Of a DNA stretch of 64,000 bases, positions 1 through 7,715 are shown one piece after another (the stretch's first letter is position 1; every line of letters begins with the position of its first letter). Made by a program: the position numbers and the translations under genes. This stretch comes from Nocardia africana NBRC 100379. Lineage in GTDB: Bacteria > Actinomycetota > Actinomycetes > Mycobacteriales > Mycobacteriaceae. A model generated the notes under the pieces. It had not been told where the DNA came from. It ran no database searches and saw only the letters and a list, made by a program, of their open reading frames with translations. The stretch lies in NCBI RefSeq assembly GCF_001612635.1, contig NZ_BDAV01000013.1, positions 186,001 to 250,000 on the forward strand. Reading direction: 5' to 3'.

Positions 1-158
1 TCGTGGTGATATCCGGGCAGGGTGAGCTCGGCGGTACGGCAGCCCCCACCGGCATGATCCGCGGCTTCGAACACCTCCACCGCGAGCCCCGCGCGGGCCA
101 GCAACACCGCCGCGGCCAGACCGTTGGGCCCGGAGCCGACCACCACCGCATCCGCCAT
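1..158 (-). CDS. FAD/NAD(P)-dependent oxidoreductase, N-terminal fragment (cut by window edge)
   Basis: Only the first ~52 codons lie in the window; the gene continues past position 1. The start of the protein (MADAVVVGSGPNGLAAAVLL) is a dinucleotide-binding fold with GxGxxG, followed by a conserved acidic residue at the end of the second strand (EVFEAADHAGGGCRT). That GGGCRT stretch is typical of phytoene-desaturase/amine-oxidase-like flavoproteins. The ATG at 158 is chosen; an in-frame GTG lies two codons upstream at 164. Substrate cannot be inferred from the fragment. Confidence 0.8.
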   Translation of the reverse strand, partial: MADAVVVGSGPNGLAAAVLLARAGLAVEVFEAADHAGGGCRTAELTLPGYHH

Positions 159-199
159 GATCACCACTGTAGGGCCCGAAAACCAAGGGGCTCAGCGCA

Positions 200-772
200 T
201 CAACTCCGGGTGGCCCAGTGGATGAGCACGCGCATGCGCTGTTCCCACAGGTCCGGGCGGAGGCGATGACTTCGGTCCAGCGCCGCCATACCGTGCAGCG
301 TGCTCCAGAACACCTCGGTGTATTCCCCGGTCTCGGCTTCGGGGACCAGCGGCCGGAACAGCCGCTCGAGTTCCTCGAAGCAGTCGCGCAGGGTCTGCGG
401 TGCGTCGGGACCGAAGGGCAGTTCGGTGTCCAGGACGAACATGGCGTCGTAGAGGGCGGCGTTCTCCGCCGCGAAACTCAGATAGGCGCGGGCGACGGCC
501 TCCATCGCGGCATCGGGGCCGTCGGCCTGCTCGCGGGCAGCGCGGAGCACATCCCGCAACCGGCCGATGCCCTCCTCGGCCACGGCCGAGACGATTGCCC
601 GTTTTCCCGAGAAGTGGCTGTAGAGCACGGGCTGGCTGTATTCGATGCGCTCGGCGAGCCGGCGTACGGTCACCGCATCCCAGCCGTCGGATTCGGCCAG
701 TTCACGCGCACTGTCGATGATCGCCTGCCGGCGCTGGGCACGTTCGCGTTCCTTGCGTTCCTGAACCGTCAT
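200..772 (-). CDS. TetR/AcrR family transcriptional regulator (WHG-type C-terminus)
   Basis: 190 aa, the usual size for TetR repressors. Residues about 14-60 form the DNA-binding three-helix unit (RQAIIDSARELAESDGW, then VRRLAERIEYSQPVLYSHF). The C-terminal ligand/dimer domain contains the WSTLHG segment characteristic of the WHG subgroup. It is transcribed away from the cell-wall cluster. A 6-bp-arm dyad at 781-795 sits directly before the start codon and is a good candidate autoregulatory operator. The ligand and any targets besides itself are unknown. Confidence 0.85.
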   Translation of the reverse strand: MTVQERKERERAQRRQAIIDSARELAESDGWDAVTVRRLAERIEYSQPVLYSHFSGKRAIVSAVAEEGIGRLRDVLRAAREQADGPDAAMEAVARAYLSFAAENAALYDAMFVLDTELPFGPDAPQTLRDCFEELERLFRPLVPEAETGEYTEVFWSTLHGMAALDRSHRLRPDLWEQRMRVLIHWATRS

Positions 773-780
773 ATCGAAAT

Positions 781-795
781 TCTAGCAACGCTAGA
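781..795. promoter_or_regulatory. Candidate TetR operator (dyad)
   Basis: Perfect inverted repeat TCTAGC-AAC-GCTAGA, nine bases upstream of the TetR start codon at 772. A dyad of this size and position is typical for autorepression by TetR proteins; the assignment is by position only. Confidence 0.5.
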
Positions 796-839
796 CAAGG
801 TAGCGATTGCCGCGCCGCAACCACCGACGATCGCCGGAA

Positions 840-1940
840 CTAGACGTCGGTGGAGAAGCGGATCCCGCCGTCGGGCAGATCCACGCCCGGCCAGATTCGG
901 GCGCCGCGCAGCAGCTCACAGCGGGCGCCGACGCTCGCGCCGTCACCGATCACCGCATCACGGACCAGCGCTCGCGGACCGATGCGCGCGCCGAATCCGA
1001 TGATCGAACGCTCCACGGTGGCGCCGGCCTCGACCCGGGCGCCGTCGAACAGCACCGCACCGTCGAGTCGCGCACCGGCGCCGACCTCGGCGCCGCGGCC
1101 CACGACCGTGCCGCCGATCAGCAGCGCACCCGGCGCGACGCCGGCACCGGGGTGGACCAGCGATTCCCCGCGCTGCCCCGGCAGCGCCGGAGAGGGCGCG
1201 ATACCCCGCACCAGATCTGCGGATCCGCGCACGAAATCCTCGGGCGTCCCCATATCCCGCCAGTACGAGGCATCGACATGGCCCTGGATGTGGGCGCCCT
1301 CGGCCAGCAGCGACGGGAACACCTCGCGCTCGACCGAGACCGGGCGGCCACTCGGGATCTTCTCGATGTATTCGCGGCGGAAGACGTAGCAGCCGGCGTT
1401 GATCTGGTCGGTCGGCGGATCCTGGGTCTTCTCCAGGAAGGCGGTGACCCGGCCGGTCTCGTCGGTGGGCACGCAGCCGAAGGCGCGCGGATCACCGACC
1501 CGCACCAGATGCAGGGTCACATCGGCACGGGTCGAGGCGTGCGTGTCGAGCACGGCGCCCAGATCGGCGCCGCCGAGGACGTCACCGTTGAAGACCATCA
1601 CGTTGTCGGCGCGCAGCTTCGGCAGCACGTTGCGAATGCCGCCGCCGGTCCCCAGCGGTTCGGTCTCGGTGACGTATTCGAGGTCGAGGCCGAGTTCGGC
1701 GCCGTCGCCGAAATGTTCCTCGAAGACCTCCGCCTTGAACGATGTGCCCAGCACCACATGCGTGATGCCGGCATCGGCGATCCGGGCCAGCAGGTGGTGC
1801 AGGAACGGCAGACCGGCGACCGGCAGCATCGGTTTCGGCGCCGACAGCGTCAGCGGGCGCAGCCGGGTGCCCTGGCCACCGACCAGGATCACGGCGTCAG
1901 TTGCGGTGTCCACGCCGCTCCCTCCCGAATTGTCCGGCAT
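840..1940 (-). CDS. manB: Mannose-1-phosphate guanylyltransferase (GDP-mannose pyrophosphorylase)
   Basis: 366 aa. The N-terminal nucleotidyltransferase domain carries the signature LVGGQGTRLRPLT (about residues 20-32) and the sugar-binding segment around VFNGDVL. The C-terminal third is a left-handed beta-helix with hexapeptide repeats (IGGTVVGRGAEVGAGARLDG). Sequence and neighbours match M. tuberculosis Rv3264c, which makes GDP-mannose for mannosylated envelope glycolipids. The start at 1940 follows an AGGGGAAGA stretch; a GTG at 1913 after GGGAGGGAG is an alternative. It lies just downstream of wbbL in the same direction with a 33-bp gap. Confidence 0.93.
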   Translation of the reverse strand: MPDNSGGSGVDTATDAVILVGGQGTRLRPLTLSAPKPMLPVAGLPFLHHLLARIADAGITHVVLGTSFKAEVFEEHFGDGAELGLDLEYVTETEPLGTGGGIRNVLPKLRADNVMVFNGDVLGGADLGAVLDTHASTRADVTLHLVRVGDPRAFGCVPTDETGRVTAFLEKTQDPPTDQINAGCYVFRREYIEKIPSGRPVSVEREVFPSLLAEGAHIQGHVDASYWRDMGTPEDFVRGSADLVRGIAPSPALPGQRGESLVHPGAGVAPGALLIGGTVVGRGAEVGAGARLDGAVLFDGARVEAGATVERSIIGFGARIGPRALVRDAVIGDGASVGARCELLRGARIWPGVDLPDGGIRFSTDV

Positions 1941-1973
1941 CAGTCTTCCCCTTTTTCAGGTTCGATCCACGCG

Positions 1974-2885
1974 TTATCGCTGCGCTTCGCGGTCGCGCTC
2001 GCGCAGCGCAGATCGAACCGCAAGTTTGCAGCGAATCGCAAGTCCGGCCCGCAATGCCCAGCGCAGCGGGGCCTGCCACCAGTGCGGATGGCGGTCGGCC
2101 TGGAAACGATAGGCGGAGGCGTGGTGGGCGGGCAACATCGTCTCCGGATGCCGCCCGGCCGCGTGCCCCTTGGCGTGGGTGACCTCGGCGGTCGGCACGA
2201 AGACGTTGTGCCAGCCGGCCTTGCCCATCCGGTCGCCGAAGTCGACATCCTCCATGTACATGAAGTAGCGGGAGTCGAAGCCCTCGATGCTGTCGAACGC
2301 GTCGCGCCGGACCAGCAGGCACGAACCCGACAGCCAGCCGACGGTGCGCTCGGCGATCTCCTCGTTCTCCTGCCGGTAGCGGCGCGTCCACGGGTTACCC
2401 GGCCAGACCGTGCCGAGGATCGCGTGGCCGGCACCGTCGAGCAGGCCGGGCACCCGCCGCGCGGAGGGATAGATACTGCCGTCCGGCTCGTGGATCAGCG
2501 GCCCGAGCGCCCCCGCCCGTGGCCAGCGCCGCGCGGCGGCCAGCAGTTGATCGATGGAATCGGTGCCCCAGCGCACATCGGGATTCGCGATGACCACGTA
2601 TTCGATATCCGGATCGAGTTCGGCGACCGCTCGGTTCACCGCGCCGCCGTAGCCGATGTTGCCGCCGGTGCGCAGCAGCGTGACGTGTTCGTTGGACTCC
2701 GCGGCCAGCTCGGGAGCGCCGTCGGTCGAGCCGTTGTCGGCGAGGATCACCTGCGGTTTCTCCGCGGTGGCGGTCGCGAGTGTGCTGATGAAGTGGTCGA
2801 GATGCTCGCCCGGCGAATAGGTTACGGTGACCACCGCCAGGCGAGGGGTACGGTCCGCGGAAGGGGCTGAATCCGAAGCGCTCAC
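1974..2885 (-). CDS. wbbL: dTDP-rhamnosyltransferase of the arabinogalactan linker (GT2)
   Basis: 303 aa from the GTG at 2885. A family 2 glycosyltransferase fold is visible: VVTVTYSPGEHLDHF at the start, the nucleotide-binding ADNGSTDG segment, and an NPD motif (VIANPDVRWG) that can act as the metal-binding acidic site. The order wbbL-rmlD-manB is that of M. tuberculosis Rv3265c. There the enzyme transfers L-rhamnose from dTDP-rhamnose to decaprenyl-PP-GlcNAc, starting the linker that joins arabinogalactan to peptidoglycan. It acts at the cytoplasmic membrane face. The open frame extends 16 codons further upstream, but the GTG start fits homologue length. Confidence 0.92.
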   Translation of the reverse strand: MSASDSAPSADRTPRLAVVTVTYSPGEHLDHFISTLATATAEKPQVILADNGSTDGAPELAAESNEHVTLLRTGGNIGYGGAVNRAVAELDPDIEYVVIANPDVRWGTDSIDQLLAAARRWPRAGALGPLIHEPDGSIYPSARRVPGLLDGAGHAILGTVWPGNPWTRRYRQENEEIAERTVGWLSGSCLLVRRDAFDSIEGFDSRYFMYMEDVDFGDRMGKAGWHNVFVPTAEVTHAKGHAAGRHPETMLPAHHASAYRFQADRHPHWWQAPLRWALRAGLAIRCKLAVRSALRERDREAQR

Positions 2886-3013
2886 GGAAGGCCAGCCTAA
2901 TGGGTGGGGGCCGGAGTAGGCACCCGAGCGCAACCACCCACAGGGCCTTATCAGACTGGCGGCCGACGCACCGGCTCACGCTCGCCGGTTCCGGCGGCGG
3001 CGAGCAGGGACAA

Positions 3014-3877
3014 TCACGGCTCCGCCCGATCCGACAGGCGTGCCAGCGCATCGGCGAGCGCCGCGCGCCACTCACGCAGCGGCGTGAGGCCGGCCTCGAT
3101 CCACGCCCGGTTCGACAGCACCGAATACGCCGGGCGCCGTGCGGGACTCGGGAAGTCGGCGGTACCGCAGGGCCGCACCCGCTCGGGATCGGCCCCGAGT
3201 TCGGCGAACACCGCCCGTGCCAGCCCGAAGCGACTGACCGCACCCCCGTTGCTCGCGTGCAGCACCCCCGGAACCGGCTGCCGCGCAACGAGTTCCAGCA
3301 GACCCCGCGCCAGATCGGGCGCGTAGGTGGGCGATCCGATCTGATCGTCGACCACCGATATCGTCTTGCGTTCGGCCTCGAGCCGGCGCATCGTCGCCAC
3401 GAAGTCGCCGCGGTCGGCGGTGTAGACCCACGCCGTGCGCACGATCGTGGCCTGCGGATACTCACCAAGCACGGCCTGCTCACCGGCCAGTTTGGTACGG
3501 CCGTACACACTTGCCGGGCCGGTGGGATCGTCCGGCTCGTACGGGGCCGAGGCGGTGCCGTCGAAGACGTAATCGGTGGAGATGTGGATCAGGCGCGCAT
3601 CGGCCACGCGGCACGCGGCGGCGAGGACCGCCGGCCCGGTGACATTGCCCGCGTACGCCGCGTCGTGATCGGATTCGGCGGCGTCGACGGCGGTGTAGGC
3701 GGCACAGTTGAGCACCACGTCGCCCGGACGAACGACAGCGCGCACCGCCTCGGCGTCGGTGATGTCGAGATCGGCACGCCCCAGGGCGAGGGCCGCGGGC
3801 GCCGCGGCGCGCAACGCGCGGCCGAGCTGTCCGCCGGCGCCGGTGACCACGAGCCGGGGTGGGGAATCAGGACTCAC
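3014..3877 (-). CDS. rmlD: dTDP-4-dehydrorhamnose reductase
   Basis: 287 aa from the GTG at 3877. It is an extended short-chain dehydrogenase: the cofactor loop VVTGAGGQLG lies at the N-terminus, and the catalytic YxxxK is present in SVYGRTKLAGEQAV. ISTDYVFDG is the family motif before the active site. It performs the last step of dTDP-L-rhamnose synthesis, supplying the donor for the adjacent WbbL. The 128-bp gap to wbbL contains weak inverted repeats (for example ACCGGC/GCCGGT at 2970-2989), so wbbL may also have its own transcript. Confidence 0.95.
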   Translation of the reverse strand: MSPDSPPRLVVTGAGGQLGRALRAAAPAALALGRADLDITDAEAVRAVVRPGDVVLNCAAYTAVDAAESDHDAAYAGNVTGPAVLAAACRVADARLIHISTDYVFDGTASAPYEPDDPTGPASVYGRTKLAGEQAVLGEYPQATIVRTAWVYTADRGDFVATMRRLEAERKTISVVDDQIGSPTYAPDLARGLLELVARQPVPGVLHASNGGAVSRFGLARAVFAELGADPERVRPCGTADFPSPARRPAYSVLSNRAWIEAGLTPLREWRAALADALARLSDRAEP

Positions 3878-4043
3878 CCGGCAAGTCTGGCACGCCACGC
3901 CAACAGCGGTTCAGCGGTACGGGCGCACTGGTTGGATAGCCTCGAATCCGGGAACTCCCCGGTACGCCACCGGTATCGGAGGCGGTGGGCGACGCGGCGG
4001 ATTCTCGAACGGGGGTCGATCGAGCGTGGAAAAGGAATACGGA

Positions 4044-5597
4044 GTGCCGCAGAACAGACGTGCGTCGTCGCCGCCCCGCGGCGCCGGAGCACCACTGCCC
4101 GGCGGCCGCATCCCGCGAGCTCGCGGTGTTCGCCCGAGTACCAGCCCCGAGGTGAATCGTCCCGGGCGGATGCTCGCCGCGGCGGCCGCGGCCGTGGTGT
4201 TCATCGTCACCGGCTTCGGCTGGCACAGCGTGGATTCCTTGATCTCCGGTATCGAGCGAATCGGCAATCTGGGCCTGGGCGGCGGCCACGACGGTGCGGT
4301 CGACATTCTGATGGTCGGCATCGACAGCCGCACCGACGCGCACGGCAATCCGCTCAACGACCGGGAACGGGCCATGCTGCACGCCGGCGACGAGGTCGGC
4401 ACCAATACCGACACCATCGTGCTGGTCCGGGTGCCCAACGACGGCCGTTCGGCGACCGCGATCTCGATTCCGCGCGACTCCTACGTCGACATTCCCGGTA
4501 TCGGCAAGGGCAAAATCAACTCCGCCTACGGCGCGACCAAGGAGAACGCCCGGCAGAAATACGCGGCGCAGGGTCTGTCGGACTCCCAGATCGAGCAGAA
4601 GTCCACCCAGGCCGGCCGGCAGGCGCTGATCAAGTCGGTCGCCAATCTCACCGGGGTCACCGTCGACCATTACGCCGAGGTGGGATTGCTCGGATTCGTG
4701 CTGCTGACGAATGCCGTCGGCGGCGTGGACGTATGCCTGAACAACGCGGTGGACGAACCGCTCTCGGGTGCGGATTTCCCTGCCGGACAGCAGCGGCTCG
4801 ACGGGGCGCAGGCACTGAGTTTCGTGCGCCAGCGCCACGATCTGCCGCGCGGCGATCTGGACCGGATCGTGCGTCAGCAGGTGTTCATGGCCTCGCTGGT
4901 GAACAAGGCACTCAACGCGCGCATCCTCGCCAATCCGGGGAAGTTGCGTGAGCTCGCCGATGCCGTCGGGCGCACGATCGTGCTCGACGAGGACTGGGAT
5001 GTGGTCGCGTTCATGCATCAGCTACAGGATCTGTCCGGCGGGAAGGTGAATTTCGAGACGATTCCGGTGCAGGATCTGGACGGGACCACCGCAGATGGCG
5101 AATCGGTGGTGAAGGTCGACCCGAAATCGGTGAAATCCTTCGTCGCGGCGGCGGTCGGCGCCGGCGTCGACGACCACGACGGCGACCGGGCCGCCGCGCC
5201 GAGTTCGGTCACCGCCGACGTCTACAACGCCGGCAGTACCGGCGGTTTGGCCGGCCAGGTCGCGCAGGCTCTGACCGGCAAGGGTTTTCACACCGAAAAC
5301 GTCGGGAACTGGCCGGGTGCGCCGGTGCGCAGCAGCCGGGTGCTCGCCGCCTCGAGTTCCGATCCCAAGGCCAAGGCGGTCGCCGAGGCGCTCGGCGGCC
5401 TGACCGTGGTCGCCGAACCGGATGTGCCGGAGGGCGCGGTGCGCGTGGTACTCGCCGATGACTACTCTGGTCCGGGCTCGGCGGCCGGCAGTCTGTTCGA
5501 CATGTCGGGAACCTCGCCGGCCTCGGGCACCGCGGCACCGGTGCCGCCCGCGCCTCCCATCGACGCCGGCCAGAACGGACCGAAATGCGTGAACTGA
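4044..5597 (+). CDS. lcp1: LytR-CpsA-Psr (LCP) cell-wall ligase
   Basis: About 517 aa: a proline/arginine-rich cytoplasmic tail, one membrane anchor at about residues 43-60 (MLAAAAAAVVFIVTGFGW), an extracellular LCP domain (ILMVGIDSRTD, ISIPRDSYVDIPG, FVRQRHDLPRGDLDRIVRQQ), then a LytR_C domain (about 390-480) and a Pro/Ala tail. LCP proteins transfer undecaprenyl/decaprenyl-linked glycopolymers onto peptidoglycan. The orthologue by synteny, Rv3267 (Lcp1), attaches arabinogalactan. It is divergent from rmlD. The GTG at 4044 follows AAAAGGAA at good spacing; a GTG at 4026 is also possible. Confidence 0.92.
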   Translation: MPQNRRASSPPRGAGAPLPGGRIPRARGVRPSTSPEVNRPGRMLAAAAAAVVFIVTGFGWHSVDSLISGIERIGNLGLGGGHDGAVDILMVGIDSRTDAHGNPLNDRERAMLHAGDEVGTNTDTIVLVRVPNDGRSATAISIPRDSYVDIPGIGKGKINSAYGATKENARQKYAAQGLSDSQIEQKSTQAGRQALIKSVANLTGVTVDHYAEVGLLGFVLLTNAVGGVDVCLNNAVDEPLSGADFPAGQQRLDGAQALSFVRQRHDLPRGDLDRIVRQQVFMASLVNKALNARILANPGKLRELADAVGRTIVLDEDWDVVAFMHQLQDLSGGKVNFETIPVQDLDGTTADGESVVKVDPKSVKSFVAAAVGAGVDDHDGDRAAAPSSVTADVYNAGSTGGLAGQVAQALTGKGFHTENVGNWPGAPVRSSRVLAASSSDPKAKAVAEALGGLTVVAEPDVPEGAVRVVLADDYSGPGSAAGSLFDMSGTSPASGTAAPVPPAPPIDAGQNGPKCVN

Positions 5598-6301
5598 ACG
5601 ACACTCTCACCGATGCCCTGCTCGGCCCGATCCTCGCCCGCGAGCCCGCGGCGCCGCGGATCACCCACTACGACGACAGCACCGGCGCCCGCATCGAACT
5701 GTCCGGGCTGACGCTGGCGAACTGGGCGGCCAAGACCGCCAATATGATTCGCGACGAATTCGGCCTCGCCCCGGGCGCACGGGTGTCGGTGCTGCTGCCC
5801 GCGCACTGGCAGACCGCCGCGGTCCTGCTCGGCTGCTGGTGGGCGGGCACGGAAGTGGTGCTGCGGCCGGACGCCGACGCCGAACTCGCCCTGGTCTCGG
5901 CCGCGCGTATCGACGAGGCCGGTGATATCGCCGAGGTGGCCGCGCTGTCGCTGGATCCGATGGGCATGCCGGTCGCCGATCTGCCGGTCGGCATCACCGA
6001 TTACGCCACGTCGGTGCGTGCGCACGGCGACCAGTTCCACCCGTCGGGCGCGGGCGCCGCCCTCGACGGCGCCACGGTCGCCGAGACCGTGGCGGCGGCC
6101 CGGGCCTCGGCCGAACGGCAGGGGTTTACCGCGAGCGACCGGGTGCTGTCCAGCACCGACTGGGACACCACCGCCGACCTGATCGACGGACTGCTCGCGG
6201 TGTACGCGGCCGGGGCCTCGCTGGTGCAGGTGAGCGCCCCGGATCCGGCTCGAGTCGCGCACCGGATCGAGACCGAGCGCGTCACCGCGCGGCGGTCCTG
6301 A
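5585..6301 (+). CDS. TIGR03089 family protein (truncated AMP-binding-like fold)
   Basis: 238 aa, overlapping the end of the LCP gene by 13 bp, so the two are translationally linked. It resembles the N-terminal half of an acyl-adenylate ligase (LSGLTLANWAAKTANMIRDE; GARVSVLLPAHWQTAAVLLGCWWAGTEVVLR) but lacks the P-loop and the C-terminal catalytic parts. This matches the actinobacterial family found next to the LCP gene (Rv3268 in M. tuberculosis). Its function is unknown. The constant pairing with the arabinogalactan ligase suggests an envelope-related role, which is inference. Confidence 0.85.
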   Translation: MRELNDTLTDALLGPILAREPAAPRITHYDDSTGARIELSGLTLANWAAKTANMIRDEFGLAPGARVSVLLPAHWQTAAVLLGCWWAGTEVVLRPDADAELALVSAARIDEAGDIAEVAALSLDPMGMPVADLPVGITDYATSVRAHGDQFHPSGAGAALDGATVAETVAAARASAERQGFTASDRVLSSTDWDTTADLIDGLLAVYAAGASLVQVSAPDPARVAHRIETERVTARRS

Positions 6302-6304
6302 TCT

Positions 6305-6318
6305 CCTACCCGGGTAGG
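6305..6318. promoter_or_regulatory. 14-bp perfect palindrome upstream of the P450 gene
   Basis: CCTACCCGGGTAGG, a perfect palindrome four bases after the stop of the preceding gene and about 90 bp before the P450 start. It may be an operator for the P450 or part of a weak terminator; no regulator gene is adjacent. Confidence 0.35.
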
Positions 6319-6407
6319 GCACGACGATCCACCCGCAGTCCGTTTTCGGCTCGCCCGCTACTCCGTAGTGTGGGGGTCAGGGAACCGGACGACGAACGGG
6401 GATGGCG

Positions 6408-7706
6408 ATGAAGCCGCAGTACTGGTTTCGGTGGTTGGTGGTGCAGGGCACGCCGCGGCTGGTCTTGAAGACCTACGCCCGGCGCGGCGAAACCGTGGCA
6501 CAACTGATGTCCAGCCCCGAGGCGCTCCAGGATCCGATACCACTGCTGGAATCCCTGCGCGCGCAGGGACGGCTGGTGCACTCCCCCCTCGGCTGGGCGA
6601 CCACCGATTACGAGCTGGTGCGTACCGTGCTGCGCGACTCCACCTTCACGGTCGCGGCGGCCGAGGGTTTCGTGCCCGGACCGCTGCGTCCGCTGATGGA
6701 TCTGGCGACGCTGCCGCCCAATCCGGTGCAGCCGCCGTCGATGCTGGTGATCGATCCGCCCGACCACACCCGGATGCGTAAGCCGGTGGCCTCGGCATTC
6801 ACTCCGCGTGCGATCGCCCGGCTGCGCGAGCGCGTCGAATCGGTGACCACGGAACTGCTCGACGCCCTGCCCTCCGGCGGTTCGGCGGATCTGGTGGCCG
6901 ACTTCGCCTCCCAGGTGCCGATCGCGATCATCTCCGAAATGCTGGGCTTCCCCGACGCCGACCGGGACCACTTCCTGGCCTGGGGCGACGCCGTCTCGCC
7001 GATGCTCGACATCGGCATCAGCTGGCGCACCACCCGCGACGCCTCGGCGGCCATTGTGGAAATGGACCACTACCTCGACGCGCACATCGCGCGGCTGCGC
7101 CGCGAGCCGGGTGAGGACATCCTGTCCGGCCTGGTGAGTTCCGGCACCCTGGACGACACCGAGTTGAAGGCCTCCGCGACGCTGCTGATGGGCGCCGGAT
7201 TCGAGACCACGGTCAATCTGATCAGCAACGGCGTCGTCCAGCTGGTGAACCATCGCGATCAGCTGGACCTGCTGCGCGAGGATCCGCAGCTGTGGCCCAA
7301 CGCGATCGAGGAGATCCTGCGCTTCGACGCCCCGGTGCAGAACACCGGCCGCATCGCCGGGCGCGATGTGGAGCTGGGCGGTATCACCGTGCACCGGGGC
7401 AGCACGGTGGTGCTGTCACTCTCGGGCGCCAACCGCGACCCGAAGGTGTTCGCCGAACCGCACCGCTTCGACGTCACGCGTGCCAACGCCAAGGATCATC
7501 TGACGTTCTCCAGCGGCATCCACGCCTGCCTGGGCGCCAGCCTGGCCCGGATGGAGGGCACATACGCGCTGCGGTCGCTGTTCGAGCGTTTCCCGAATCT
7601 CGTGCTGGCCGGTCGCCCGCAGCGCCGGCCGCTGTTCACCCTGCACGGCTACAGCCGGTTGCCGGTGCTGCTCGGTAAGCGCGCCGAACAGCCCAGCGGC
7701 GTCTGA
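6408..7706 (+). CDS. Cytochrome P450
   Basis: About 432 aa, standard length for a soluble bacterial P450. The I-helix oxygen-activation motif is present (LLMGAGFETT), as are the ExxR pair of the K helix (EEILRF) and the haem-binding loop FSSGIHACLG with the axial cysteine. It needs ferredoxin/reductase partners, none of which are nearby. An ATG at 6402 is also in frame but directly abuts the GGGG Shine-Dalgarno, so the second ATG at 6408 is preferred. It ends convergently with the esterase inside a 12-bp palindrome. Substrate unknown. Confidence 0.95.
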   Translation: MKPQYWFRWLVVQGTPRLVLKTYARRGETVAQLMSSPEALQDPIPLLESLRAQGRLVHSPLGWATTDYELVRTVLRDSTFTVAAAEGFVPGPLRPLMDLATLPPNPVQPPSMLVIDPPDHTRMRKPVASAFTPRAIARLRERVESVTTELLDALPSGGSADLVADFASQVPIAIISEMLGFPDADRDHFLAWGDAVSPMLDIGISWRTTRDASAAIVEMDHYLDAHIARLRREPGEDILSGLVSSGTLDDTELKASATLLMGAGFETTVNLISNGVVQLVNHRDQLDLLREDPQLWPNAIEEILRFDAPVQNTGRIAGRDVELGGITVHRGSTVVLSLSGANRDPKVFAEPHRFDVTRANAKDHLTFSSGIHACLGASLARMEGTYALRSLFERFPNLVLAGRPQRRPLFTLHGYSRLPVLLGKRAEQPSGV

Positions 7707-7715
7707 GCCGGCTCA
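7704..7715. terminator. Palindrome containing both convergent stop codons
   Basis: TGAGCCGGCTCA is a perfect palindrome whose two ends are the TGA stops of the P450 (plus strand) and of the esterase (minus strand). It is short and may only weakly terminate. Confidence 0.3.

Noticed and set aside
807..2870. 687-codon plus-strand frame across manB and wbbL
   Set aside because: Antisense to two well-conserved cell-wall genes; composition (many Arg, His, Gly) is that of a shadow frame and no domain is recognisable.
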